The notes beneath the pieces were generated by a model that saw only the letters and a program-made list of their open reading frames with translations, was not told the origin of the DNA and searched no databases. The position numbers were made by a program, and so were the translations under genes. From NCBI RefSeq assembly GCF_002849715.1, contig NZ_CP018863.1, positions 1,798,001 through 1,862,000 on the forward strand: DNA of 64,000 nt. Reading direction: 5' to 3'. Source of the DNA: Arthrobacter crystallopoietes. Its GTDB lineage: Bacteria; Actinomycetota; Actinomycetes; Actinomycetales; Micrococcaceae. The first letter of the stretch is position 1. Every line of letters starts with the position of its first letter. Shown here one piece after another: positions 36,563-45,741 of the stretch.

Positions 36563-37891
36563 ATGGCCACCCAGCACAGCAAGTCCATGCACGGGGCAGC
36601 AGTCGAAATGCCCGCCCTAAATGTTCCCGCCCCGCCCCGGACACTGGCCTCGCGTCTGAAGGCCATGGGCCCGGGCATGGTCCTGGCTGTCACCAGCGTC
36701 GGCGCGGGCGACATGGTGACCACCCTCAACAGTTCCTCCGAGTACGGTATGGCTCTGGTTTGGACGATCGTGCTGGGAATCATCATCAAGTTCGCCCTCA
36801 CCGAGGCCGTCGGACGCCTCCAGCTCAGTTCCCCACGGACAATGCTCTCCCAGATGGCGGATATTTCAGGGCCTGTCCTGCCCCTCGTCTTCCTGCTGTT
36901 CATGGTCGTGATCGGTCTCTTTTACGGTGCCGGGCTCAGTTCAGTCGCAGCGATCGCCGTCGTTGAACTCGTTCCCGCCGCACCCATGGTGCCGGTCACC
37001 ATAGCCATCGCAGTTGCTGCGGGAGCCATGGTCGCCTTCGGGCGGTACTCGATATTCGAACGCATCATGGTGGGTCTCGGCGTGGCCATGTTCGTCACTG
37101 TCATCGCCAGCGCAGCCATGGTTGCCACCGACACCCAATCCCCCTCCATCACGTTCGACAAGCTGATCCCTCAACTGCCTTCCGGCTCGATACTGGCCGT
37201 CCTGGCCCTGATCGGCGGTGTCGGAGGGGCCGCCGGAATCCTGGCTTACGGTTACTGGGTACGGGAGAAGAAGTGGCAGGGGCGCGTCTGGCTGACCCAT
37301 CTGCGCTCCGACACCGCGGCCAGCTACATTGGCATACTGGTGTTCGCGGTCGCCATGAGCATCCTCGGCACCGCCCTCATTTACGGCACCGGCGAAAGCA
37401 TCGCCGGCAACGCCGGGCTCGCCACCATCGCAGCCCCCGTCGCCGCAGCCGCCGGAGAGATCGGTCGCATCGTCTTCCTGCTCTGCCTCTTTGCAGTCGT
37501 CTTCAGCTCCATTCTGGGCGGCTTCAGCGCCATGGGCTACTTGATCGCGGACGCCGTCCGTGTGCTGCGCCGGATCCCCGACGAGCAGGCAGACGCCCAC
37601 ATGGCCAGTTCCACCCCCGTCTTCCGCCTCGTCATCCTCTACTGCGTTCTCGCGGCCATCATCTTCCAGTTCGCCGGGCGGCCCGTCGGCATGGTGGTGA
37701 TCTACGCCACCCTCTCTGCGTTTATCCTACCCGTCCTCTCCGGTGCCCTCCTGATACTGCTGAACCGACGCTCCTTGCCCCGGGAATTCCGCAACAGGAC
37801 CGCCAGCAACTGTGCCATCGGAATCGGTCTCGCGTTGTTCAGTGCCCTGTGCGTCGCGCAAGTCATCGAAACCATCTCAGGCCTGAGCTAA
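36563..37891 (+). CDS. Nramp-related membrane transporter
   Basis: 442 residues from ATG 36563, preceded by GAAGG; an in-frame ATG at 36458 would leave only 11 bp to the divergent Lrp gene, no room for a promoter. About 11 membrane segments. GPGMVLAVTSVGAGDM is the TM1 region, and GAAGILAYGYWVREKKW the TM6-7 region, both as in COG1914. The DPGN metal-binding motif of true Nramp proteins is replaced by VGAGD, so the substrate may not be Mn or Fe. Next to an amidase and D-amino-acid genes it may import an organic compound (inference). Confidence 0.78.
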   Translation: MATQHSKSMHGAAVEMPALNVPAPPRTLASRLKAMGPGMVLAVTSVGAGDMVTTLNSSSEYGMALVWTIVLGIIIKFALTEAVGRLQLSSPRTMLSQMADISGPVLPLVFLLFMVVIGLFYGAGLSSVAAIAVVELVPAAPMVPVTIAIAVAAGAMVAFGRYSIFERIMVGLGVAMFVTVIASAAMVATDTQSPSITFDKLIPQLPSGSILAVLALIGGVGGAAGILAYGYWVREKKWQGRVWLTHLRSDTAASYIGILVFAVAMSILGTALIYGTGESIAGNAGLATIAAPVAAAAGEIGRIVFLLCLFAVVFSSILGGFSAMGYLIADAVRVLRRIPDEQADAHMASSTPVFRLVILYCVLAAIIFQFAGRPVGMVVIYATLSAFILPVLSGALLILLNRRSLPREFRNRTASNCAIGIGLALFSALCVAQVIETISGLS

Positions 37892-37913
37892 CCCGAAACG
37901 ACGAAAGACCCAC

Positions 37914-39380
37914 ATGACCTCCATCCCGTTCATGACCGCAACAGAGCTCACTGCTTCCATGCGAGACGGCACGCTCTCGGCCCGCGAGGTTCTCGCCGCA
38001 CACATCGAACGCATTGAACACATCAACCCCATCATCAATGCGCTGGTCGCCCTCGACCTTGACAAAGCCATGGATCAGGCGATCCTGCTTGACAAACAGT
38101 GGAACAAAAATACTCCCAAGGGGCCTCTGTACGGACTGCCCACCGCGCATAAAGACATCCTGCCCACCAAAGGGATCCGCACCACCCGCGGTTCAACAAT
38201 CTTCGCCAACGACATCCCGACAACCGACCATATCGTCGTCGAACGAATGAAGAACGCCGGCGCAATCACCATCGGCAAGACCAACGTCCCCGAACTCGGC
38301 CTTGGATCCCATACCTTCAACGACGTCTACGGGTTGACCCGCAACCCCTACAACCCGACCAGGAGCGCCGGCGGCAGCAGCGGAGGAGCAGCCGCCGCCC
38401 TCGCCGCGCGGCTGGTCCCCATCGCCGACGGCAGCGACACCGGCGGCTCCCTGCGAAACCCTGCCTCTTTCTGCAACGTCGTCGGCCTTCGGCCCACCCC
38501 CGGCCGCGTACCCTCCTGGCCGGAGACAGCAGCCTGGGGACGCTTGTCCGTCAAAGGCCCCATGGCCCGCACCGTGGACGATGCTGGACTCCTGCTCTCG
38601 GTGCTTGCCGGACCGGATCCCAGAAGCCCGATGGCCCTGGACACCCCAGGCCACTCGTTCCAGGGACCTTACATCGCGAAACTGCCGGGCAGCCGCATCG
38701 CTTGGTCGCCTGACCTTAACGGGACCGTCCCCGTCGAGTCTGACGTCATCGCGGCTCTGGCCCCCACCCTTGATGCCTTCACCAACTTAGGATGCACCTT
38801 GGCCGAGGCAGCTCCCGACCTGGAAGGAGCGGCCAGAACGTTCGAGACCCTGCGGGCGTGGCAACTCGAGAACGCGCTCGGCGGACTGCTCGACCAGCAC
38901 CGCGACCAGCTGAAGCCAGACGCCGTGTGGAATATAGAACAGGGCCGCGATCTCACGGGCAAAGACATCGGGCAGGCCGAAATCATGCAAACCCGGATTC
39001 ACCACCGGATGCGCGAGTTCTTCGAGCGCTACGACTTCCTCATCACGCCCGTCAGCCAAGTGGTACCGTTCGATGCCGAAATCACCTACCCCACCGAAGT
39101 CAATGGGCAAGCGATGGACAACTACCTGGAATGGATGCGGCTGCCCTCAATCATTTCGGTCACCGGGTGCCCTGCCATCTCCATACCTGCCGCATTTACG
39201 CCCTCCGGCTTGCCCGTCGGACTTCAGATCATCGCCCCGCCACGTGCAGAAAAGGAGCTACTGCAGGTAGCTCACGCCTTCGAACAAGCCAACAGAGCCG
39301 GCACACTGCTCCCAAGAGAAATCGGACTCGGACCAGAACTCACAAAGGTTGGCGCCCTAGGTCTGCGATACGACATTTAG
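37914..39380 (+). CDS. amidase-signature family amidase
   Basis: 488 residues. Ser-Ser-Lys triad: K80 in PTAHKDI, S155 in SAGGSSGG, and nucleophile S179 in GSDTGGSLRNPAS. The overall length and N-terminal motif YGLPTAHKD match GatA-like amidases, but no GatB/GatC neighbours exist, so it is a catabolic amidase. It begins 22 bp after the transporter gene and is likely co-transcribed. Substrate probably an amide taken up by that transporter (inference). Confidence 0.92.
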   Translation: MTSIPFMTATELTASMRDGTLSAREVLAAHIERIEHINPIINALVALDLDKAMDQAILLDKQWNKNTPKGPLYGLPTAHKDILPTKGIRTTRGSTIFANDIPTTDHIVVERMKNAGAITIGKTNVPELGLGSHTFNDVYGLTRNPYNPTRSAGGSSGGAAAALAARLVPIADGSDTGGSLRNPASFCNVVGLRPTPGRVPSWPETAAWGRLSVKGPMARTVDDAGLLLSVLAGPDPRSPMALDTPGHSFQGPYIAKLPGSRIAWSPDLNGTVPVESDVIAALAPTLDAFTNLGCTLAEAAPDLEGAARTFETLRAWQLENALGGLLDQHRDQLKPDAVWNIEQGRDLTGKDIGQAEIMQTRIHHRMREFFERYDFLITPVSQVVPFDAEITYPTEVNGQAMDNYLEWMRLPSIISVTGCPAISIPAAFTPSGLPVGLQIIAPPRAEKELLQVAHAFEQANRAGTLLPREIGLGPELTKVGALGLRYDI

Positions 39381-40030
39381 CTGCCCAAAAGCCGGCAACG
39401 ACGCTTATGTAGGGGTGAGCCGGCCACATAGTGTCCTCAAGACACTCATGCACCGAAACTTCGCCACCGGTTCAGGAAAGTACAGACATTTGCGACAGGA
39501 GAACTGAATGGAATGCAGCACTGATGACCACCGGTTCCGACAGCTTGTTGAAGCCTCGATGCTCAAACAAGACGACAGGGTAGCCGCACAAAGCCTGTCA
39601 GGTGTTCTCTGTGCAGGACGGATAGACGAACTTGCTCTCCACCTCGATGTCCTCTGGATTCGCGAGGACGGCACAAACGACCGCAGACTTTTGCATTTGG
39701 CGGAATACAATGTCGCCCGTTCCGGTGCTTGAGGATGCAGGTGAGGTATGACGAACCAACGCAGCCTTCCCATGGGGGCGCCAGCGTCGGCTCATTGGTC
39801 CCTCTCGGCCACCATAGTCACGTGAGCTTTGCTGCAAGAATGCCAGGGATGAGCAAAGGTCGCCCGAACCAGTTTCGATCGGGCGCTGGGCAACGGTCCC
39901 GCATTCCGGAACCCTATGAATTCCCATCGCCGCGATCAGTAACGCTGCCTAGTCGTGGCAAGACTCCGGTGCTGGTCGTGTCTTGGCCCAGTCCGAGATT
40001 CTCGGCATTAGCGCGCTGATCGCCAGTACC
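39381..40030. other. 650-bp spacer with at most one small gene
   Basis: Between the amidase and the VWA gene. Apart from the small frame at 39508-39732 no coding sequence is credible. Confidence 0.4.
39508..39732 (+). CDS. possible small hypothetical protein
   Basis: 74 residues, ATG preceded by CAGGAG with 7-nt spacing, a better ribosome site than most short frames here. Acidic, Leu-rich (LSGVLCAGRIDELALHLDVLW), no signal peptide or recognised domain. May be a real orphan gene; uncertain. Confidence 0.35.
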   Translation: MECSTDDHRFRQLVEASMLKQDDRVAAQSLSGVLCAGRIDELALHLDVLWIREDGTNDRRLLHLAEYNVARSGA

Positions 40031-41776
40031 TTACCTCGGCGGCGGCAGCGACCGCTCCAGCAGTCCGGTCAGTTCGCGCACGCCTTCGGGCTGGCCCAGC
40101 CGCTCGGTGTCGAGGATCAACGAGCGGGAGAAGTACGGGCTCATGTCCAGGCCAAGCCCGACGCCGAAGACGTTGACCGCGCCGGAGTCCTCCAGCCCGC
40201 GGACCACGGTGGCCAGGTGCTGCTGCAGGTAATGCTCGTCGTTGGCCAGCGCGGTGGCGCCGTCGGCCGGGCTGCCATCGGAGAGGACAATCAGGATCCG
40301 GTGCTCTTCGGTCCGGTCGGCCAGCCGGCGAGCCGCCCATTGGACAGCCTCGCCGTCGATCCCTTCGCGGTACAGCGTGGTCTTCAGCAGCGCCGCGATG
40401 CCGGGCCGGGCCTTGCGCCAGTTGGTGTCCGCGTCCTTAAAGATGAGGTGGTTGACCTCGTTGAGCCGGCCCGGGCGGCGCGGGGAGCGGGCACGTTTCC
40501 AGTCGCGCGCGGCCTTGCCGCCGTTCCACGCCCCGGTGGTGAAGCCCAGGACCTCGGTGGCCACGCCGATCCGCTCCAGCGCGCGCAGGAAAACGTCCAC
40601 GTAGGCCGCGATGCCCTCGCCGTGCTGCTTCATGGAGCCGGAGCAGTCGATGAGGAAGCTGACCGCGGTGGCGGGCCTGGCCTCGTGCCGCTCGGTCTGG
40701 AAGAGGCGGCGTTCGGCGGGGGAGCAGACCAGCTGGCTGAGCCGCGCGCCGTCGATCATTCCTTCCTCCTGCCCGCTGTTCCAGCCTGAGGTCACCGGCA
40801 CGCACAGCAGCGGCTCGAGCCGCCGCGCCAGCAGGGCCACGTTCACGCCGCTGTCCGCGATCCGCTTATCCAGCCGGCGCCGGTAGTCGTGCAGCAGCTC
40901 GGGCCGCACCAGCGAGGCGGCGCGCTGGACCCGGTCATAAGCGGTGGTGAAGGCGCGGTAGGCCCCGCCGTCGTCCGCCAGCGTGGGGCTGGCGCCCGAG
41001 GCCGCGGTCTCCGGCAGCCAGGCGTCGTCTTCCGCGTCCACCAGCAGGCTGAACTGCTCGCGGGTCTTGCGCGCGGAACGCTCGGCGCCGCCGTCGTTGT
41101 CCGCCTGCGCGGTATCGGCAAGGGATTCAATAACGACGGCGATCGCCAGCGCCGGCTCGGCGTAGTTCGTCTGGCGGGTGCGCGTCCGCCGCAGCAGGGC
41201 CAGGTCCGGGCCGAGCAGGGCCGAAAGCCTGCCGCGGGTCTGCTCGATCAAGTCCTCGGTCTCGGCGACCACCGGCTCGGCGGTCACGCGGGACCGGCAG
41301 ACCTGGGCCACCGTATAGAGCAGCAGGCCCAGGGACGTCTCGGTCAGGCCGGAGCGGTGGAACTGCGTGGACCAGGCCTCGTGGCGCACCCGCAGGTTGC
41401 GCACCACCCCGGGCTGGCCGGCGAGGGACTCCGCCCGGAACTGCTCGAGCAGCTCGAACACCAGCCGCGCGGTCTGGCCAGCAGGCCGCAGCCGGGCGTG
41501 GAGCGCGGCGTCGGAGTGCAGCAGCCGCAGCGCCATCCCGTCCGCCGCGCCGCGGAAGGAACCGAAGCCGTCGGCCGCCTGGTCCGGGTAGAGGTGCGGC
41601 GCGTTCAGCGGGAGCACGCTGCGGCCCCGGTAAAGATGGTCGCCGCGGAAGTCCAGGGCCGGGTCCGCGGCCAGCGCGCGGATACTGGCAGCGCACAGCT
41701 GCCGGATCTGCTGCTGCCGGCGCCGGGCAGCGGTATCTGCCGTCCCCGTGCGATCTGCCGTCGCCGTGCTATCCAT
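40031..41776 (-). CDS. CobT-like VWA-domain protein
   Basis: 581 residues from ATG 41776, 14 bp after the AAA+ gene stop. The N-terminal half is helical and Arg/Ala-rich (LLHSDAALHARLRP, FELLEQFRAESLAG); the C-terminal VWA domain has the MIDAS DCSGSM (Asp at 377) and ILIVLSDGSPADG. Resembles the CobT subunit of aerobic cobaltochelatase, and more generally the NorD/CbbO partners of MoxR ATPases. No CobN chelatase is in the window and the operon diverges from xsc, so a chaperone or activase role on a pathway enzyme is possible (inference). Confidence 0.83.
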   Translation of the reverse strand: MDSTATADRTGTADTAARRRQQQIRQLCAASIRALAADPALDFRGDHLYRGRSVLPLNAPHLYPDQAADGFGSFRGAADGMALRLLHSDAALHARLRPAGQTARLVFELLEQFRAESLAGQPGVVRNLRVRHEAWSTQFHRSGLTETSLGLLLYTVAQVCRSRVTAEPVVAETEDLIEQTRGRLSALLGPDLALLRRTRTRQTNYAEPALAIAVVIESLADTAQADNDGGAERSARKTREQFSLLVDAEDDAWLPETAASGASPTLADDGGAYRAFTTAYDRVQRAASLVRPELLHDYRRRLDKRIADSGVNVALLARRLEPLLCVPVTSGWNSGQEEGMIDGARLSQLVCSPAERRLFQTERHEARPATAVSFLIDCSGSMKQHGEGIAAYVDVFLRALERIGVATEVLGFTTGAWNGGKAARDWKRARSPRRPGRLNEVNHLIFKDADTNWRKARPGIAALLKTTLYREGIDGEAVQWAARRLADRTEEHRILIVLSDGSPADGATALANDEHYLQQHLATVVRGLEDSGAVNVFGVGLGLDMSPYFSRSLILDTERLGQPEGVRELTGLLERSLPPPR

Positions 41777-41790
41777 CGTCACGATGACGC

Positions 41791-42759
41791 TCAGGCGTAC
41801 GCGGGGGCGAGCTCGAAGGATTCCTCGAGCTCGGCGTCGAAGCAGCGCTGGAAGTATTCGGCCACCACGGTGCGCTCCGACTCGTCGCACTTGTTGACGA
41901 AGGAGAGCCGGAAGGCCAGCGCCGGGTCGCGGAAGACCGCCACGTTTTCGGCCCAGCTGATCACGGTTCGCGGGGACATCAGTGTGGACACGTCGCCGGC
42001 CAGGAAGCCCTGCCGGGTTAGATTGGCCACCTCCACCATCGACGCCACCAACGCCGTGCCCGCCCCGTCCGCCAGTGACGGAACCCGGGACTGGACAATG
42101 GCGATCTCCTCCGCGGCGGGCAGGTAGTTCAGCGAGGCCACGATGTTCCAGCGGTCCATCTGCGCATGGTTGAGCCGCTGCACCCCGTGGTACATCCCGT
42201 TCAGGTTGCCCAGCCCCACTGTGTTGGAGGTAGCGAAGAGCCGGAAGCCGGGGTGCGGGCGCAGCACGCGGTTCTGGTCCGTCAGTGTGAAGGAGCCGTC
42301 CCGCTCGAGCAGTCGCTGGATGACGAACATGACGTCCGGCCGTCCGGCGTCGTACTCATCGAAGATCAGGGCCATGGGCTGTTGCAGTGCCCACGGCACC
42401 ACGCCCTCCTGGAAGCGGGTGACCTGCTGGCCGTTCTCAATCACCACGGTGTCCTTGCCCACCAGGTCCAGCCGGCTGATGTGGCCGTCCAGGTTCACCC
42501 GGATGCACGGCCAGTTCAGCCGCGCGGCCACCTGCTCGATGTGCGTGGACTTGCCGGTGCCGTGCAGCCCCTGCAGCAGCACGCGGCGGTTGTGCGCGAA
42601 GCCGGCCAGCAGAGCCAGCGTCACGTCGTGGTTGAAGCGGTAGGCCGGATCGATCTCCGGCACGTGCTCGTTGGGCTCGGGGAACATCGGCACCATCAGG
42701 CCGCTGTCGATGCCGAAGGCGTCGCGGGCCGAGACCATCAGGCCGGGGCGGAAGTCCAT
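41791..42759 (-). CDS. CobS-like MoxR-family AAA+ ATPase
   Basis: 322 residues. Walker A G64-LHGTGKS-T72, Walker B ALIFDEYDAGRPD with D134/E135, sensor ATSNTVGLGN, and RLNHAQMDRWNIV. Extended similarity to CobS in AARLNWPCIRVNLDGHISR. AGGAGG lies directly in front of an ATG at 42765 but 6 nt before ATG 42759, so 42759 is the start. The IclR stop (42762-42764) lies between these two ATGs. Acts with the VWA partner as a hexameric motor that remodels a target protein. Confidence 0.88.
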   Translation of the reverse strand: MDFRPGLMVSARDAFGIDSGLMVPMFPEPNEHVPEIDPAYRFNHDVTLALLAGFAHNRRVLLQGLHGTGKSTHIEQVAARLNWPCIRVNLDGHISRLDLVGKDTVVIENGQQVTRFQEGVVPWALQQPMALIFDEYDAGRPDVMFVIQRLLERDGSFTLTDQNRVLRPHPGFRLFATSNTVGLGNLNGMYHGVQRLNHAQMDRWNIVASLNYLPAAEEIAIVQSRVPSLADGAGTALVASMVEVANLTRQGFLAGDVSTLMSPRTVISWAENVAVFRDPALAFRLSFVNKCDESERTVVAEYFQRCFDAELEESFELAPAYA

Positions 42760-42761
42760 GC

Positions 42762-43601
42762 TCATCCTCCTGCCAGTGAGAGGGCCAGGGAGGGCCCATC
42801 GGACATTTGCTGCTCTTCGATCCGGCCCAGGGTTTCCGCCGCGGCGCGCAGCGAGGGGAGCAGGCGGACCAGGTCCTCCGAGGACATCCGGACAATGGGC
42901 GCCTGCACCGCGACGCACATGTTGGAACGCGTGGTCGCGTTGGGCACGAGAACGGCTATGCAGACCAGCCCGTCGAGGAATTCCTCGCGGTCCAGCGCGT
43001 AGCCATCCAGCCGGATCTGCCGCAGCTCCTCCTCCAGCAGCGCCGGATCGGTCTGCGTGTGGCGGGTGAAGACCTTCAGCGGCTGCATCGCGATCACGCG
43101 CTCGCGCTGGGCGGGGCCGAACTGGGAGAGGATCATCTTGCCGCTGGCCGAGCAGTGCACGGGCACGCGGGAGCCCGGGCCCAGATGGATGCGCAGCGGC
43201 TCGGTGGTTTCCACCCGGTCCAGGTAGATCACCTCGTTGCCGGACAGCGCGGTGATGTTGCAGCTTTCACCGATCTCGTCCACCAGGCTCTTCAGTACCG
43301 CGTGACGGGAGCCGTGTCGGGTGTCGTTGAGCAGCACGTCCTCGGCCATCCGCCGCATCCGCGCGCCGGTGCCGTAATGCTTGCCGTCGCTCTGGCGCAT
43401 CAGCAGGTCCGCGCCCTCCAGCTGCTGCAGCATCCGGTGCAGCGTGGGTTTCGGGATCCCGGTCTGGTCCACCAGGGACTGCAGGGTGAAGAGCTGGTCG
43501 CGCGTGGTGATGAACTCCAGCAGGGCGAACAGCCGCAGTGCCGGCGTCTCGCCCTGGACGCTGCCTACCGGACCGAGGTCCGGCTCCGTCAAGCCTTCCA
43601 T
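42762..43601 (-). CDS. IclR-family transcriptional regulator
   Basis: 279 residues. N-terminal winged HTH (LRLFALLEFITT, FTLQSLVDQTGIPKPTLHRMLQQLEGADLL) and C-terminal effector domain (HCSASGKMILSQFG, GYALDREEFLDGLVCIAV). AAGGAGG precedes the ATG. First gene of the IclR-AAA+-VWA operon and divergent from xsc across 194 bp, so it very likely controls both promoters, with sulfoacetaldehyde or an acyl intermediate as possible ligand. Confidence 0.92.
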   Translation of the reverse strand: MEGLTEPDLGPVGSVQGETPALRLFALLEFITTRDQLFTLQSLVDQTGIPKPTLHRMLQQLEGADLLMRQSDGKHYGTGARMRRMAEDVLLNDTRHGSRHAVLKSLVDEIGESCNITALSGNEVIYLDRVETTEPLRIHLGPGSRVPVHCSASGKMILSQFGPAQRERVIAMQPLKVFTRHTQTDPALLEEELRQIRLDGYALDREEFLDGLVCIAVLVPNATTRSNMCVAVQAPIVRMSSEDLVRLLPSLRAAAETLGRIEEQQMSDGPSLALSLAGG

Positions 43602-43675
43602 GATGCCTCCTTGCCGAGAAAATGTTCCGCTGTTTCAAAAAATAGTATCACCGGGAAGAAAAAACGGAATATGTG

Positions 43676-43705
43676 TTGACCAATGTGATCCAGACCGCAT
43701 ATGTT
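43676..43705 (+). promoter_or_regulatory. probable xsc promoter
   Basis: TTGACC (43676-43681), 18-nt spacer, TATGTT (43700-43705), in the AT-rich divergent region. A short hairpin TCCCG-TTTT-CGGGA follows near 43714-43727 in the 5' leader, which ends with AAAGGAGAG before ATG 43796. Confidence 0.45.
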
Positions 43706-43795
43706 GATCTCAGTCCCGTTTTCGGGAGCAATCCGAACCAATTTTTGGAACTTCCTATCGCCCACCGCGGCGGCACGATTCAAAGGAGAGTTGTT

Positions 43796-45604
43796 ATGAG
43801 CGAGCAGAACACGGGCCGGGAGGTCGTACAGGGCGTCCAGAAGATGACCCCGTCGGAGGCCTTCGTCGAGACCATGGTCGCCAATGACGTCACGGACATT
43901 TTCGGCATCATGGGCTCGGCCTTCATGGACGCCATGGACATCTTCGCCCCCGCCGGCATCCGGCTGGTCCCCGTGGTCCACGAGCAGGGCGCCGCGCACA
44001 TGGCGGACGGCTACGCCCGGGCCAGCGGCCGCCACGGCGTGGTGATCGGCCAGAACGGCCCCGGCATCAGCAACTGCGTGACCGGCATCGCCGCCGCCTA
44101 CTGGGCGCACAGTCCGGTGGTCATCGTGACCCCCGAGGCCGGCACCAACGGCATCGGCCTGGGCGGCTTCCAGGAGGCCAACCAGCTGCCCATGTTCCAG
44201 GAGTTCACCAAGTACCAGGGCCACGTGGTCAACCCCGCCCGCATGGCAGAGTTCACTGCCCGCTGCTTCGACCGCGCCATGAGCGAGAACGGCCCCACCC
44301 AGCTGAACATCCCGCGCGACTACTTCTACGGCGAGATCACCACCGAAATCCCCAAGCCCCGCCGGGTGGACCGCGGCGCGGGCGGCAAGGAAAGCCTGGA
44401 GGCGGCGGCGGAGTTGATCGCCACGGCCAAGGCCCCGGTCATCGTCTCCGGCGGCGGCGTGGTCATGGCCGATGGTGTTGAGGAGTGCAAGGCGCTCGCT
44501 GAACGCCTCGGCGCCCCGGTGGTCAACAGCTACCAGCACAACGATTCCTTCCCCGCCAGCCACCCGCTGTGGTGCGGTCCGCTGGGCTACCAGGGATCAA
44601 AGGCGGGCATGAAGCTTATCTCGGAGGCCGACGTCGTTATTGCCCTCGGCACCCGGCTGGGCCCGTTCGGCACGCTGCCGCAGTACGGCCAGGCCTACTG
44701 GCCCGAGAACGCCAAGATCATCCAGGTGGACGCAGACCACACCATGCTCGGCCTGGTCAAGAAGATCGACGTCGGCATCTGCGGCGACGCGAAGGCCGTC
44801 GCCACCGAACTCACCCAGCTCCTCGCCGACCGCACGCTGACCAGCGACGCCACCAAGGAAGAGCGCGCCGCGCGGATCAAGGCCGAGAAGGACGCCTGGG
44901 AGCAGGAGCTCAGCGCCTGGACCCACGAGCAGGACGAGTACAGCCTGGACGTCATCGAGGAGGCCAAGCACGAGGAAGGCAACTGGCTGCACCCGCGCCA
45001 GGTCCTGCGCGAGCTGGAGCTGGCCATGCCGGAAAACGTCATGATCTCCACCGACATCGGCAACATCAACTCGGTGGCGCACAGCTACCTGCGCTTCGAG
45101 AAGCCGCGCAGCTTCTTCGCCCCGATGAGCTTCGGCAACTGCGGTTACGCGCTGCCCACCATCATCGGTGCCAAGGCCGCCGCTCCCGAGCGTCCCGCCG
45201 TGGCCTACGCCGGCGATGGTGCCTGGGCCATGAGTATGGGCGAGGTCCTCACCGCCGTCCGGCACAACATCCCGGTCACCGCCATCGTCTTCCGCAACCG
45301 CCAGTGGGGTGCGGAGAAGAAGAACCAGGTGGAGTTCTACAACCGCCGCTTCGTCGCCGGCGAGCTGGATAACGACGGCGAAAGCTTCGCCGAGATGGCC
45401 CGCTCCATGGGTGCCGAGGGCATCGTGGTGGACCAGCTGGAGAACGTCGGCGCCGCGCTGAAGGACGCCCTGAACGCCCAAATGAACGACGGCGTCACCA
45501 CGGTCATCGAGGTCATGTGCACCCGCGAACTCGGCGACCCGTTCCGCCGCGACGCCCTGAAGAAGCCGGTTCGGATGCTCGAGAAGTACAAAGACTACGT
45601 CTAA
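43796..45604 (+). CDS. xsc: sulfoacetaldehyde acetyltransferase
   Basis: 602 residues, the size of characterised Xsc. ThDP enzyme: catalytic-region Glu E63 in VVHEQGAAHMADGYARASG, central domain LIATAKAPVIVSGGGVV, and ThDP/Mg motif GDGAWAMSMGEV...FRN with RQWGAEKKNQVEFYN, distinctive of Xsc among acetolactate-synthase relatives. Converts sulfoacetaldehyde plus phosphate to acetyl phosphate and sulfite. AAAGGAGAG 5-6 nt before the ATG. The product would feed Pta at 23.9 kb. Followed in the same direction by a D-amino-acid dehydrogenase and RidA. Confidence 0.95.
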   Translation: MSEQNTGREVVQGVQKMTPSEAFVETMVANDVTDIFGIMGSAFMDAMDIFAPAGIRLVPVVHEQGAAHMADGYARASGRHGVVIGQNGPGISNCVTGIAAAYWAHSPVVIVTPEAGTNGIGLGGFQEANQLPMFQEFTKYQGHVVNPARMAEFTARCFDRAMSENGPTQLNIPRDYFYGEITTEIPKPRRVDRGAGGKESLEAAAELIATAKAPVIVSGGGVVMADGVEECKALAERLGAPVVNSYQHNDSFPASHPLWCGPLGYQGSKAGMKLISEADVVIALGTRLGPFGTLPQYGQAYWPENAKIIQVDADHTMLGLVKKIDVGICGDAKAVATELTQLLADRTLTSDATKEERAARIKAEKDAWEQELSAWTHEQDEYSLDVIEEAKHEEGNWLHPRQVLRELELAMPENVMISTDIGNINSVAHSYLRFEKPRSFFAPMSFGNCGYALPTIIGAKAAAPERPAVAYAGDGAWAMSMGEVLTAVRHNIPVTAIVFRNRQWGAEKKNQVEFYNRRFVAGELDNDGESFAEMARSMGAEGIVVDQLENVGAALKDALNAQMNDGVTTVIEVMCTRELGDPFRRDALKKPVRMLEKYKDYV

Positions 45605-45654
45605 ACCGGGCAACGGTCCGAAGCAGCCGGACCGAAGCTCCACCTAGCAGGACA

Positions 45655-45692
45655 GGCAGGCCGGTGCCCCATGGGGGTGGCACCGGCCTGCC
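45655..45692 (+). promoter_or_regulatory. hairpin between xsc and the flavoenzyme gene
   Basis: Perfect 14-bp arms 45655-45668 and 45679-45692, 10-nt loop that can pair further, no T-tract. Intercistronic stabiliser or L-shaped terminator. Confidence 0.55.
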
Positions 45693-45741
45693 GCACACAA
45701 CACAGGAATGGCACCAACTGAAGCACTGATCGGAGAACACA

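Noticed and set aside
40031..42759. Genuine cobaltochelatase for B12 synthesis
   Set aside because: CobS/CobT-like sequence alone is insufficient: no CobN or other cobalamin gene is in the window, and actinobacteria generally use a different chelatase set.
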